A stretch of 64,000 nucleotides of DNA from the NCBI GenBank assembly GCA_963676355.1, contig OY781093.1, positions 2,852,001-2,916,000 of the forward strand, read 5' to 3'. The notes beneath the pieces are model-generated. The model did no database searches and was not told the DNA's origin. It worked only from the letters and a program-made list of their open reading frames with translations. Each line of letters opens with the position of its first letter. Within the stretch, counting starts at the first letter, position 1. This DNA comes from JAGLOK01 sp963676355 (GTDB taxonomy: Bacteria; Bacillota; Clostridia; Christensenellales; UMGS416). The position numbers and the translations under genes were made by a program. This document shows positions 42,650-50,177 of the stretch, one piece after another.

Positions 42650-43468
42650 CTATTTATGAGCCCTCTTAGAGGGCGACACCGCCTTTTCTATTACTGACAT
42701 AAGATAGTAGCTCAATATACCAACTATCGCGGAAAAGAAAACTATCTGCCAAAACACGTATATTGTCATCGCATGCTTTAGTGATTGCGAAAGCATACAA
42801 CCCAGTCCACCGCCGCCCTGCAGTGTATCCACAAGAATGGATGCGGTTATTGCCATGGGAGCTGATATTTTAAGCCCCGTAAAAAGATAAGGTATGGCCG
42901 ATGGTATCAAAAGCTTGCCGTATATTTCGCGTTTAGTTGCTGCAAGCGATCGCATAAGTTCGTGCTTTTCAGGCTCTACCGACTTAAATCCTGCAAGTGT
43001 ATTAGTCGCCACTGGGTAAAAAGTCAATATAGCTGCTATAACTATCCGGCTTTTATCAATATCCTTTGTTATTGCCAAAATTATTGGTGCCATCCCCAAG
43101 ATGGGAATCATCTGTATAATCATAAGATAAGGAAAAACTATCTTTTCTATCGGAAGCAACAAATTCATTAGAAGTGCCAGCAAAAATCCTATCGCCGCTC
43201 CTATCAAAAATCCTATCCCTGCTCGTAACAAAGTTATCCCAGCATTGCTTAACACTATCTGAAACGCCGTCTGAGAACCATTAACTAAGTTCGGGCTTAT
43301 CACCGATTGGAATATCTGGTGCAGATGCGGAAGCACGTTTTCAGGGCTTCTTTTCGTTACAGCCACGATAAATGCTCCAATCTCCCAAACAACGATTATG
43401 CCAAGCACCCATACAAATGTAACCATTTTGGGTGATGACAGAACTCTTTTCATAGTCTTCACTGTCAC
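42650..43468 (-). CDS. ABC transporter permease (SsuC/ThiX-like), second subunit
   Basis: A 272-residue permease, homologous to its neighbour. The coupling loop is GKLLIPSAIPYLFTGLKISAP near residue 185, and the GAAIGFLLALLMNLLLP helix lies near residue 90. The ATG overlaps the ATPase stop by 4 bases. Two different permeases imply a heterodimeric channel with the single ATPase encoded upstream. No defects seen. Confidence 0.85.
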   Translation of the reverse strand: MTVKTMKRVLSSPKMVTFVWVLGIIVVWEIGAFIVAVTKRSPENVLPHLHQIFQSVISPNLVNGSQTAFQIVLSNAGITLLRAGIGFLIGAAIGFLLALLMNLLLPIEKIVFPYLMIIQMIPILGMAPIILAITKDIDKSRIVIAAILTFYPVATNTLAGFKSVEPEKHELMRSLAATKREIYGKLLIPSAIPYLFTGLKISAPMAITASILVDTLQGGGGLGCMLSQSLKHAMTIYVFWQIVFFSAIVGILSYYLMSVIEKAVSPSKRAHK

Positions 43469-44259
43469 ACCCCCTCGAAACTTGACCTTACTTTTGACAC
43501 AAGCTCGTGGAATCTATTTGAGTTTTTGGATGAAAGCTTGCGTGGTCTGGGTAAATCAATGTCCACCACTGCCGATACGCGTCCCGGATGGGGCGAAAGC
43601 ACCACTACCCTGTCGGACAAAAAGACCGCCTCTTGTATATTATGCGTTACAAATACTATGGTCTTTTCAGTTTTCTGCCAAATCTTAAGCATATCTTCGT
43701 GAAGCTTTTCCTTCGTAAATTCATCCAGTGCCGAAAAAGGCTCGTCCATTAAAAGTATCTCGGGATCTATCGCCAAAGCACGCGCTATACCCACCCTTTG
43801 CTGCATACCTCCGGAAAGCTCATGAGGGTACTGTTTCCCGAATTTATAAAGACCAACCATCTCAAGCATCTCCGTCACTCTCGCCGTTCTCTCCTTTTTT
43901 GGTATGCCTTTTATCTCCATAGGCATGCATACATTTCGGCGTACCGTACGCCAGTCATACAACACCGGCGACTGAAAAACTATTCCAAACTTCTTTTCAA
44001 GGCGTATTTCCTTTGGAGACTGTCCTCTGATGGATATCCTGCCATCTGACGGTTTCTGCAGGTCGGCTATTGCGCGAAGAAGCGTAGTCTTTCCACAACC
44101 AGACGGTCCTACTAGAGATATAAATTCGCCCTGTCCTATCTCTAAATTTATATTTTTAAGGGCTTTTATCGCTTTCCCGCCATTTTTAGCCGGAAAAGTG
44201 ATGGATACATTATCGATTATTATCTCCGGTTCAAGTTTTAAGCCTTCCATTATATGCAT
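43465..44259 (-). CDS. ABC transporter ATP-binding protein (SsuB/TauB-like) of the pyrimidine importer
   Basis: A 264-residue ATPase. Walker A is GPSGCGKTT near residue 43, the signature LSGGMQQR, Walker B ILLMDEPFSALD and the H-loop VFVTHNIQEA, all canonical for nitrate/sulfonate/taurine-type importers. The ATG at 44259 has AGGAG eight bases before it. A terminator-like hairpin lies between this gene and the dehydrogenase upstream (44280-44319), so transporter and downstream catabolic genes may be expressed at a different level from the first two genes. Confidence 0.9.
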   Translation of the reverse strand: MHIMEGLKLEPEIIIDNVSITFPAKNGGKAIKALKNINLEIGQGEFISLVGPSGCGKTTLLRAIADLQKPSDGRISIRGQSPKEIRLEKKFGIVFQSPVLYDWRTVRRNVCMPMEIKGIPKKERTARVTEMLEMVGLYKFGKQYPHELSGGMQQRVGIARALAIDPEILLMDEPFSALDEFTKEKLHEDMLKIWQKTEKTIVFVTHNIQEAVFLSDRVVVLSPHPGRVSAVVDIDLPRPRKLSSKNSNRFHELVSKVRSSFEGV

Positions 44260-44279
44260 TATATGTACTCCTTTTCTTT

Positions 44280-44319
44280 TAAAAAAAGCGCAAAGTTTTA
44301 TCTTTTTAAAACTTTACGC
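44280..44319 (-). terminator. Strong internal hairpin/terminator between FeADH and transporter genes
   Basis: On the minus strand GCGTAAAGTTTT-N8-AAAACTTTGCGC pairs almost perfectly and is followed by eight T. The ribosome site of the ATPase gene is just past the T run, so this may be a partial terminator within the operon. Confidence 0.8.
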
Positions 44320-44353
44320 CTTCGTAATTTCATATTATTCTATTGTGTTTTCT

Positions 44354-45508
44354 TTATTTCCAAAGCCTCGAGTAAATCTCAATTAAATCTTCTTTTCCAA
44401 CATCACTTATACAGTTTTGAGGGCTTCCGCTGGTCATAGCGTCCTCCGCCATCTTGCTGGTATATGAGAAAAACTCCTGTTTATCTATGCCGTATTCTTC
44501 AAGTGTAGGAATCTCAAGCTCTTGCATAAGCTCCTCCAGCTTTAATACAAATGCTCCTGCCGCCTCGCTTGTGGAGCTGGCTGCATCTGCTGCGCCTATC
44601 GCTAATCCTATATCCGCAAACTTTTCCTCACAGCCATCTTTCACATAATCCATACATTCTTTTATAAGCATTGCATTTGATATCCCGTGTGGAACATGAA
44701 ATAGTGCTCCTATCGGTCGGCTCATCCCGTGTACCAATGTTACTGATGCGTTGTTGATGCATAACCCTGCCTGATAAGATGCTATAGCCATTTCTTTTCT
44801 AGCTAAGACATCCGCACCATTTGCGTAAGCCTCTGGCAAATACTCAAATATCCTTTTGATAGATTCCAAAGCATACATATCGGTTATCGGATTACTACGC
44901 TTTGATATATACGACTCAACAGCATGAGTTAATGCATCCATACCAGTCGATGCTGTAATCGACTTCGGTGCTGTAATTGTAAACTGTGAATCCACCACCG
45001 CTAAATCAGGAAGCAATGATTCTCCTTTAAGAAGCATTTTCACATCGTTTTCAGTGTCTGTAATTATTGTGAACTTAGTCGCTTCCGAACCTGTGCCAGA
45101 TGTTGTAGGTATCATCACCATAGGTGGGAAATCCCCTTTGATTTCCATTCCCATATAATCTGATATTTCCCCATCCAACACACTCATTGCAGCTATTGCT
45201 TTTGCACTATCTAAAGGGCTGCCGCCACCCAGTGCTATAATAAAATCACATTTAGTATCTATGTATGCAGATAAACCCATATCTATCATTTTATCTGTTG
45301 GCTCGCCCGTAATGTCATTAAACAATTCATGGGCAATCCCCCATTCATCCAGAAAATCCGTAAGCGTTTTTACCATACCTGTTTTTGTTACATTTTTCCC
45401 AGATACAATAAAAGCTTTCTTTCCATACTTCTTAATGTATGCTTCGCTTTGCTCTAATGCATTATCTCCCATTACAGTGCGCCTTGGCGCAGTAAATACA
45501 TAAGCCAT
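44354..45508 (-). CDS. Iron-containing alcohol dehydrogenase, malonate-semialdehyde reductase candidate
   Basis: A 384-residue group-III alcohol dehydrogenase. The NAD-binding motif is GGGSPLDSAKA near residue 95, and metal-binding histidines lie in SRPIGALFHVPHGISNAM near residue 265, with ESYISKRSNP typical of the fold. In this operon it follows the beta-alanine aminotransferase, so reduction of malonate semialdehyde to 3-hydroxypropionate is likely, as shown for similar gene sets in other Gram-positives. The family is broad, so specificity is inferred. The second of two adjacent ATGs (45508) is better spaced from AGGAG. Confidence 0.85.
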   Translation of the reverse strand: MAYVFTAPRRTVMGDNALEQSEAYIKKYGKKAFIVSGKNVTKTGMVKTLTDFLDEWGIAHELFNDITGEPTDKMIDMGLSAYIDTKCDFIIALGGGSPLDSAKAIAAMSVLDGEISDYMGMEIKGDFPPMVMIPTTSGTGSEATKFTIITDTENDVKMLLKGESLLPDLAVVDSQFTITAPKSITASTGMDALTHAVESYISKRSNPITDMYALESIKRIFEYLPEAYANGADVLARKEMAIASYQAGLCINNASVTLVHGMSRPIGALFHVPHGISNAMLIKECMDYVKDGCEEKFADIGLAIGAADAASSTSEAAGAFVLKLEELMQELEIPTLEEYGIDKQEFFSYTSKMAEDAMTSGSPQNCISDVGKEDLIEIYSRLWK

Positions 45509-45521
45509 CATATTCTCCTAT

Positions 45522-46847
45522 TTATATAAATTCCTTGTCCACGATGGAAAGCACTTCATCCATCTTGGCCATTTCCTCTATAATCTGGTCTTTTGTAATT
45601 ATAAGAGGAGGAGCTATTATTATAATATTTTCATGAGTATAAGTCATGAATTTCCTTTGAGCGAGCAGTCCTTTTATCTTAGGCATTATGCCTTCAGGAT
45701 CTGCGCCATAAGGCACAAGCGCCTCTTTAGTTTCTTTGTCTTTTACAAGCTCTATCGCTGAAAAAAGTCCTATGTATCGTACATCACCCACACTTGGATG
45801 AGCTTTTTTTAGCTTTTCAAGTTCCTGCCCCAGCACTTCGCCTGAAGAATTTACATTTTCCAAAATATTATTGTTTAAGTAATAATCCACCGATGCAACT
45901 CCCGCCGCACAAGACAGTGGATGTCCACTGTATGTAAGACCACAAGAAAAAAGATTCTCATCAAAATACTCGGCTATTTCTTGGCTTAATGCCACCCCTC
46001 CCAATTGCGTGTATCCACAGGTTACACCTTTTGCAAAAGTTACTATATCAGGTTGTATTCCGTAATTCTCAAAGGCAAACATCTTGCCTGTTCTTCCCCA
46101 TCCGCTCATTACTTCATCGCAGATAAGCATTATGCCGTATTTGTCACATATCTTGCGCAAACCGGGCATATATCCCTTTGGTGGAATTATTATACCGTTT
46201 GATCCCGGTATAACTTCAAGAACTATTGCAGCGATTGAATTTGCATTTTCATATATTATCTGCTCTTCAAGCTTTGAAAGATAATATTCTGTTGCAGCCT
46301 CTTCTGATTCAAACTCTATAGGTTCACGATATACATATGGATCAAAAAACTTTACAAATCCCGGTATACCTGGCTCCAGTGGAAAACGTCTCGGCTCACC
46401 CGTTAGATTTCCCGCTCCAAACGATGCTCCGTGATAGCTTCTGTAACGGCTCATAACTTTGTTGCGTCCTGTAAACATGCGAGCAATCTTCACTGCGTTT
46501 TCATTAGCTTCAGCACCAGCATTTGTGAAAAATACTTTACCCATGTTATCCGGCATCAAATCTATTATCTTCTTAGCAAGCTGTGCTCTTGGTTCAGCAG
46601 CAAATCCCGGACCAATAAAACAAAATTTATCTACCTGTTCTTTAATCGCGTCTGCAATTTCTTTGTTTCCAAATCCTAAATTTACATTTACAAGCTGGCT
46701 CGACATATCTGTATATCGGTTTCCGTCATAGTCCCAAAAATATATCCCTTCAGCTTTTTCAACTGGTATAGGATTTATATTTTTCTGCTTGCTCCATGAT
46801 TGCATATTGTATTGCTTTTGCAAGTTTGTAATTTCGTTTCCTGTCAC
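45522..46847 (-). CDS. Class-III aminotransferase, beta-alanine transaminase candidate
   Basis: A 441-residue PLP enzyme of the omega-aminotransferase group. The PLP lysine is in DIVTFAKGVTCG near residue 265, preceded by ICDEVMSGWGRTG (Asp that pairs with the pyridine nitrogen). GAEANENAVKIARMFTGR near residue 110 is the phosphate-binding region. Together with the dehydrogenase it would turn beta-alanine into malonate semialdehyde and then 3-hydroxypropionate; taurine is an alternative amine for this subfamily. The start is GTG, with GGAGG seven bases before. It is the first gene of the operon, behind a promoter and a leader hairpin. Confidence 0.85.
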   Translation of the reverse strand: MTGNEITNLQKQYNMQSWSKQKNINPIPVEKAEGIYFWDYDGNRYTDMSSQLVNVNLGFGNKEIADAIKEQVDKFCFIGPGFAAEPRAQLAKKIIDLMPDNMGKVFFTNAGAEANENAVKIARMFTGRNKVMSRYRSYHGASFGAGNLTGEPRRFPLEPGIPGFVKFFDPYVYREPIEFESEEAATEYYLSKLEEQIIYENANSIAAIVLEVIPGSNGIIIPPKGYMPGLRKICDKYGIMLICDEVMSGWGRTGKMFAFENYGIQPDIVTFAKGVTCGYTQLGGVALSQEIAEYFDENLFSCGLTYSGHPLSCAAGVASVDYYLNNNILENVNSSGEVLGQELEKLKKAHPSVGDVRYIGLFSAIELVKDKETKEALVPYGADPEGIMPKIKGLLAQRKFMTYTHENIIIIAPPLIITKDQIIEEMAKMDEVLSIVDKEFI

Positions 46848-46860
46848 GTGTTTTCCTCCA

Positions 46861-46909
46861 AAAATAAAAAAGCGGCGATAAGAATCACTTAAGTGAGCTC
46901 CATCGCCGC
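46861..46909 (-). terminator. Terminator-like hairpin in the leader of the pyrimidine degradation operon
   Basis: On the minus strand GCGGCGAT and ATCGCCGC (46902-46909 and 46872-46879) form a perfect 8-bp outer stem; the loop contains the self-complementary TCACTTAAGTGA. TTTTTTATTTTT follows, and GGAGG comes next. It lies between the promoter at 46935 and the first gene, so it could be an attenuator; it may also stop pucR transcripts. Confidence 0.75.
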
Positions 46910-46934
46910 ATTAGTTATTATTTAATTTAATGCT

Positions 46935-46962
46935 ATTATAGCTTACACAAAATTTATTTCAA
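46935..46962 (-). promoter_or_regulatory. Promoter of the pyrimidine degradation operon
   Basis: TTGAAA (46957-46962) and TATAAT (46935-46940) are 16 bases apart on the minus strand. The start is predicted near 46928, 20 bases before the leader hairpin. Confidence 0.75.
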
Positions 46963-46983
46963 TCGATATGTGACTAAGATTTG

Positions 46984-46999
46984 TTGTGCAGCTGCACAA
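46984..46999. promoter_or_regulatory. Perfect 16-bp palindrome upstream of the pyd promoter
   Basis: TTGTGCAGCTGCACAA is fully self-complementary. It lies 22 bases upstream of the -35 box, a normal position for an activator. PucR, encoded next to it, is the obvious candidate to bind. Confidence 0.7.
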
Positions 47000-47054
47000 A
47001 TCACAGCGTTTTATCGGCCTAATCTTCGCTAAATATGAACGCAAATTGTAAAAA

Positions 47055-48215
47055 TCACAAAATAGACTTTATATAAAAAGCCATACAAAGCTTTATCTTA
47101 TCTTCAAGCTCAAGAGGATTATACCCTGTTATCTCTTCAATTTTTTTAAGCTGATTAGTTACGGTGTTTCTATGTACAAATAGCTTTTCAGCAACTATCT
47201 GTAGGCTTGAGTTATTTTTAAGATATGTGTTTAGCATCTCCGTTAGATTTGTGGAGTTTTCCATATCATATGCATCAAGCTTGCCCATTATTTCTTTGTA
47301 ATAATTCCTCAATACCGACTTATCATTTACCGCATACAATATCTTATACATACCTAGCTCATCATAATAGCAATAAGGTGTAGACTGCTGTTTGGACATT
47401 TTCATAGCAGACAAAGCTTTTTCAAAATTATTTTTTTGATTAAATACACCCATCTTATTTGAACTTATCCCGAAATGCATATTCCATTCATTTGTAATCC
47501 TTGCGGCACTTGTCGAAAATTCCTCCACAAAGCTTTTTATCTCCTCATCACCAAAATTCACAAGCACCAATATAAGATATCCTTTGTAAGAGAACGTTAT
47601 AAAAAGATCTTGCATTCTTTTTGCTATTCGCTCTGCCATTTTACCCAGCTGTGTCAATGTTAAATCCGGACTTTGTCCGCTTTTTATATCTAGCATAAGG
47701 CTTATAAAACAGAAGCTGCCATCGCGCATATATCCATGCCGCTCCATCTGCTGAACTTGCGATTCTATATCCCCAATATTAAAGATTATATTTTTCATGG
47801 TGGTGGTAATTCTAGTTTCCACCTGCTCATTATTCATTATTCTTCGACAGAAATCGCGCGTCATATCCACCATGCGTGTTTCCCAAGGTATTGTGAAAAG
47901 CGGCATATTGACTTCATTGCAATAATCTATAACCTTCTCAGGTATATTACTTGTATGTGGGCCAATATTCACAACAAACGCACTTGTACCCGCTTCATGA
48001 AGCCGTTTTGTGAAATTAAGCAGCCAATCCTCACTTTTGTTTAAAATTCCCGCAGTAAACACAAGCTCATTTCCCCGCAAAAACTTGGAAACATCGTCAT
48101 CTTCTATTATGTGAACCCAGTTTACGAGGTTAACCATCCCCCCACTGCCTGCTACAAGCTTCATTTTGTACAGAAACTGTCCGTTCTTGTATAGCCTTTT
48201 TACCATTATCGACAA
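47055..48215 (-). CDS. PucR-family transcriptional regulator
   Basis: A 386-residue regulator. Residues about 1-120 form the PucR ligand domain (KMKLVAGSGGMVNLVNWVHI, DDDVSKFLRGNELVFTAGI). The C-terminal PucR-type helix-turn-helix is LQIVAEKLFVHRNTVTNQLKK near residue 345, followed by EITGYNPLE. PucR proteins activate purine or pyrimidine catabolic genes. A TTG at 48215, five bases from AGGTGA, is the best-placed start; a GTG at 48224 would put that site inside the gene. It lies directly upstream of the pyd operon, on the same strand, with its own promoter. Confidence 0.9.
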   Translation of the reverse strand: MSIMVKRLYKNGQFLYKMKLVAGSGGMVNLVNWVHIIEDDDVSKFLRGNELVFTAGILNKSEDWLLNFTKRLHEAGTSAFVVNIGPHTSNIPEKVIDYCNEVNMPLFTIPWETRMVDMTRDFCRRIMNNEQVETRITTTMKNIIFNIGDIESQVQQMERHGYMRDGSFCFISLMLDIKSGQSPDLTLTQLGKMAERIAKRMQDLFITFSYKGYLILVLVNFGDEEIKSFVEEFSTSAARITNEWNMHFGISSNKMGVFNQKNNFEKALSAMKMSKQQSTPYCYYDELGMYKILYAVNDKSVLRNYYKEIMGKLDAYDMENSTNLTEMLNTYLKNNSSLQIVAEKLFVHRNTVTNQLKKIEEITGYNPLELEDKIKLCMAFYIKSIL

Positions 48216-48229
48216 ATTAATCACCTATT

Positions 48230-48259
48230 AAAAAAGGCATCGCTAAAAAGCAACGCCTT
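48230..48259 (-). terminator. Terminator-like hairpin in the pucR leader
   Basis: On the minus strand AAGGCGTTGC and GCGATGCCTT pair over ten positions (two wobbles) around a six-base loop, followed by a T run and then the AGGTGA ribosome site. The pucR promoter lies upstream of it, so transcripts must pass it. Confidence 0.75.
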
Positions 48260-48273
48260 CGTTATTTGTTGGC

Positions 48274-48302
48274 ATTATAGCACACAGATATGCTTTTCGC
48301 AA
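48274..48302 (-). promoter_or_regulatory. Promoter of pucR
   Basis: TTGCGA (48297-48302), a 17-base spacer and TATAAT (48274-48279), with an extended TGC just before the -10. It reads leftward into the leader hairpin. Confidence 0.7.
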
Positions 48303-48362
48303 AATTATGAACAGGCTCTATATTTTATAGTGCTAATCATATTCGCATATCAAAACATAAAG

Positions 48363-48394
48363 AAAAAACGCAAAAGTAACATTGCGTTTTTTTC
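48363..48394. terminator. Bidirectional terminator after sugar ABC permeases
   Basis: ACGCAA (48368-48373) and TTGCGT (48382-48387) pair, with an A run before and a T run after. It serves the minus-strand sugar ABC operon, 20 bases past its last stop. Confidence 0.75.
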
Positions 48395-48414
48395 ATATCA
48401 ATCTACGGAAAGAA

Positions 48415-49242
48415 CTATTGTTTAACAGCTCCTGATGTAATCCCTTGAATAAAATATTTTTGACCAAATAAGTATATAGCCAATACAGGTAAAATAGTTA
48501 ATACGATATCAGCAAAAATAAGATTCCATTTACTTGTTGTCCTTCCAAAGAACTGATAAACGGAAATAGTCATTGGATATAGTTTGCTGCTACTTGTTAA
48601 GTATAAAGGAACCAAGAAATTGCTCCATGTTCCCATAAACTGCAATATAAAGCATGTCGCAAGTATAGGCTTTAATAATGGTATTATTATATAAAAGAAT
48701 AGTTTAAGAGGCCCTGAGCCATCTATAATAGCTGCTTCATCCATTTCCTTTGGTACAGATGCCACAAAGTTTCTTATGACAAAAATGCAAAAAGGAATCA
48801 TTCCACTTGTAAAGGTTACAATTACACCAAGCCGTGTGTTTGTAAGTCCCAACATTTGAAACATCCTTACCAGAGTAATAAAGTTTACAGGGATAAACAA
48901 TCCAAACAAAACAAAATAGTATAAGAAATTATTTAATTTGGTTCTGCTTCTGCTTAATACAAATGCCCCCATGGCACAAATAAGCACACCTAACGTTGTT
49001 GACAACATAGAGTAAGTAAAGCTATTCGTGAAGCCCTGCACTAACTTCCCCTTCTCAATTACTTCTAAGTAATTTTCAAACTGCCATTCTTCAGGAAATG
49101 CTAAGGACATTCTCGCAGCTTCATACTTAGTTTTAAACGAATTGATAAATACCATGTAAAAAGGAATTATTACAACAACACATAAAGATATTGCAATTAC
49201 TTGCTTAAGGAGAGTAATCAAATGCTTTTTCTTAATTTTCAT
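48415..49242 (-). CDS. Carbohydrate ABC transporter permease (MalG-like)
   Basis: A 275-residue permease with six helices. The EAA loop is MDEAAIIDGSGPLKLFFYIIIPLL-like (key part EAAIIDGSGPLKLFFYI near residue 175), typical of sugar (CUT1) permeases. It begins IISLCVVVIIPFYMVFINSFK. It ends the operon SBP-permease-permease and its ATG overlaps the previous stop by one base. No ATPase gene is present, so a shared MsmK-type ATPase is expected. The sugar is not predictable from the sequence. Confidence 0.9.
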   Translation of the reverse strand: MKIKKKHLITLLKQVIAISLCVVVIIPFYMVFINSFKTKYEAARMSLAFPEEWQFENYLEVIEKGKLVQGFTNSFTYSMLSTTLGVLICAMGAFVLSRSRTKLNNFLYYFVLFGLFIPVNFITLVRMFQMLGLTNTRLGVIVTFTSGMIPFCIFVIRNFVASVPKEMDEAAIIDGSGPLKLFFYIIIPLLKPILATCFILQFMGTWSNFLVPLYLTSSSKLYPMTISVYQFFGRTTSKWNLIFADIVLTILPVLAIYLFGQKYFIQGITSGAVKQ

Positions 49243-50123
49243 TATTGCTGCACCTCCTGCTTGCTCATTCCTTTAACAATTAAAACACCAGCAATTCCTG
49301 TAATAATAAGCAGAATCGTGTTAAGCGAGGTTGCCATTCCATATGCTCCTTTTGAGTAAAGTTGGAATACATATGTTGTTAGCACCTCAGTATAATGACC
49401 TGGTCCACCGTTTGTAAGAACATAAACTATTTCAAACACTTTTAATCCATATGTTATTCCAAACACAAGATTAATTGTGATTGCTCCTGAAAGCATGGGC
49501 AAAGTTATATGGAATAACTTCTGCCAAAAATTTGCTCCATCAATGTTTGCTGCCTCATAATATGACTTGGGGATAGCAGTTAGCCCAGCAAGAAAGATAG
49601 TCATAACATAGCCTATGCCTTTCCATGCATCAACTCCAAAAATCGTCTTCCAGACTACAGCTAAATCTGAAAGCCACTTTTGTTTTAAAAATCCGAGATG
49701 CAGTGATTCAAGCACTTTATTCAATAAACCGTTATTATAATTTAATACAGACTTAAAAGTTATTCCTATTACAATCATAGGTATAATAGCAGGTAGATAT
49801 AATATCGTCCTATAGATTTTTTTACCAAGCAACCCTTCCTTAAGCATAATAGCTAAAAACAAGGCCACTGTAATTTTTATTATATTTGAAACTACCGTAA
49901 ACCTAAGAGTGTTAAATATACCCTGCGAATATTCCTTGTCCGATGTGAATATATCGATATAATTTTGTATGCCCACAAACTCCACTGCATCTGAACCACT
50001 TCTTGCATTCCAATCTGTAAAGGAATAATAAATACCCATTATGTTTGGAAACAGAAAAAATATAACGTAAATCAGCAAAGGCAACAAAATGAACCATTGT
50101 GGATATATTTTCTTTTTGTTCAT
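49242..50123 (-). CDS. Carbohydrate ABC transporter permease (MalF/UgpA-like)
   Basis: A 293-residue permease of the CUT1 group with six helices. The EAA loop reads YYEAANIDGANFWQKLFHITL near residue 200, and the end GGPGHYTEVLTTYVFQLYSKG is usual. It forms the channel with the 48415 subunit. A terminator lies between it and the binding-protein gene, so permeases are probably made at lower level than the binding protein. Confidence 0.9.
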   Translation of the reverse strand: MNKKKIYPQWFILLPLLIYVIFFLFPNIMGIYYSFTDWNARSGSDAVEFVGIQNYIDIFTSDKEYSQGIFNTLRFTVVSNIIKITVALFLAIMLKEGLLGKKIYRTILYLPAIIPMIVIGITFKSVLNYNNGLLNKVLESLHLGFLKQKWLSDLAVVWKTIFGVDAWKGIGYVMTIFLAGLTAIPKSYYEAANIDGANFWQKLFHITLPMLSGAITINLVFGITYGLKVFEIVYVLTNGGPGHYTEVLTTYVFQLYSKGAYGMATSLNTILLIITGIAGVLIVKGMSKQEVQQ

Positions 50124-50134
50124 ATTAGTCTCCT

Positions 50135-50167
50135 AAAAAAAGATGCCCCGGTTTACACTGGGGCATC
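50135..50167 (-). terminator. Terminator between binding-protein and permease genes
   Basis: On the minus strand GATGCCCC-N10-GGGGCATC pairs perfectly and is followed by seven T, then AGGAG of the permease gene. Partial read-through would give excess binding protein over permease. Confidence 0.85.
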
Positions 50168-50177
50168 ATGTTGTCCA

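Noticed and set aside
41959..42669. Plus-strand open frame of 236 codons opposite the SsuC-type permease
   Set aside because: It is a mirror of a hydrophobic permease gene, with no family signature or ribosome site.
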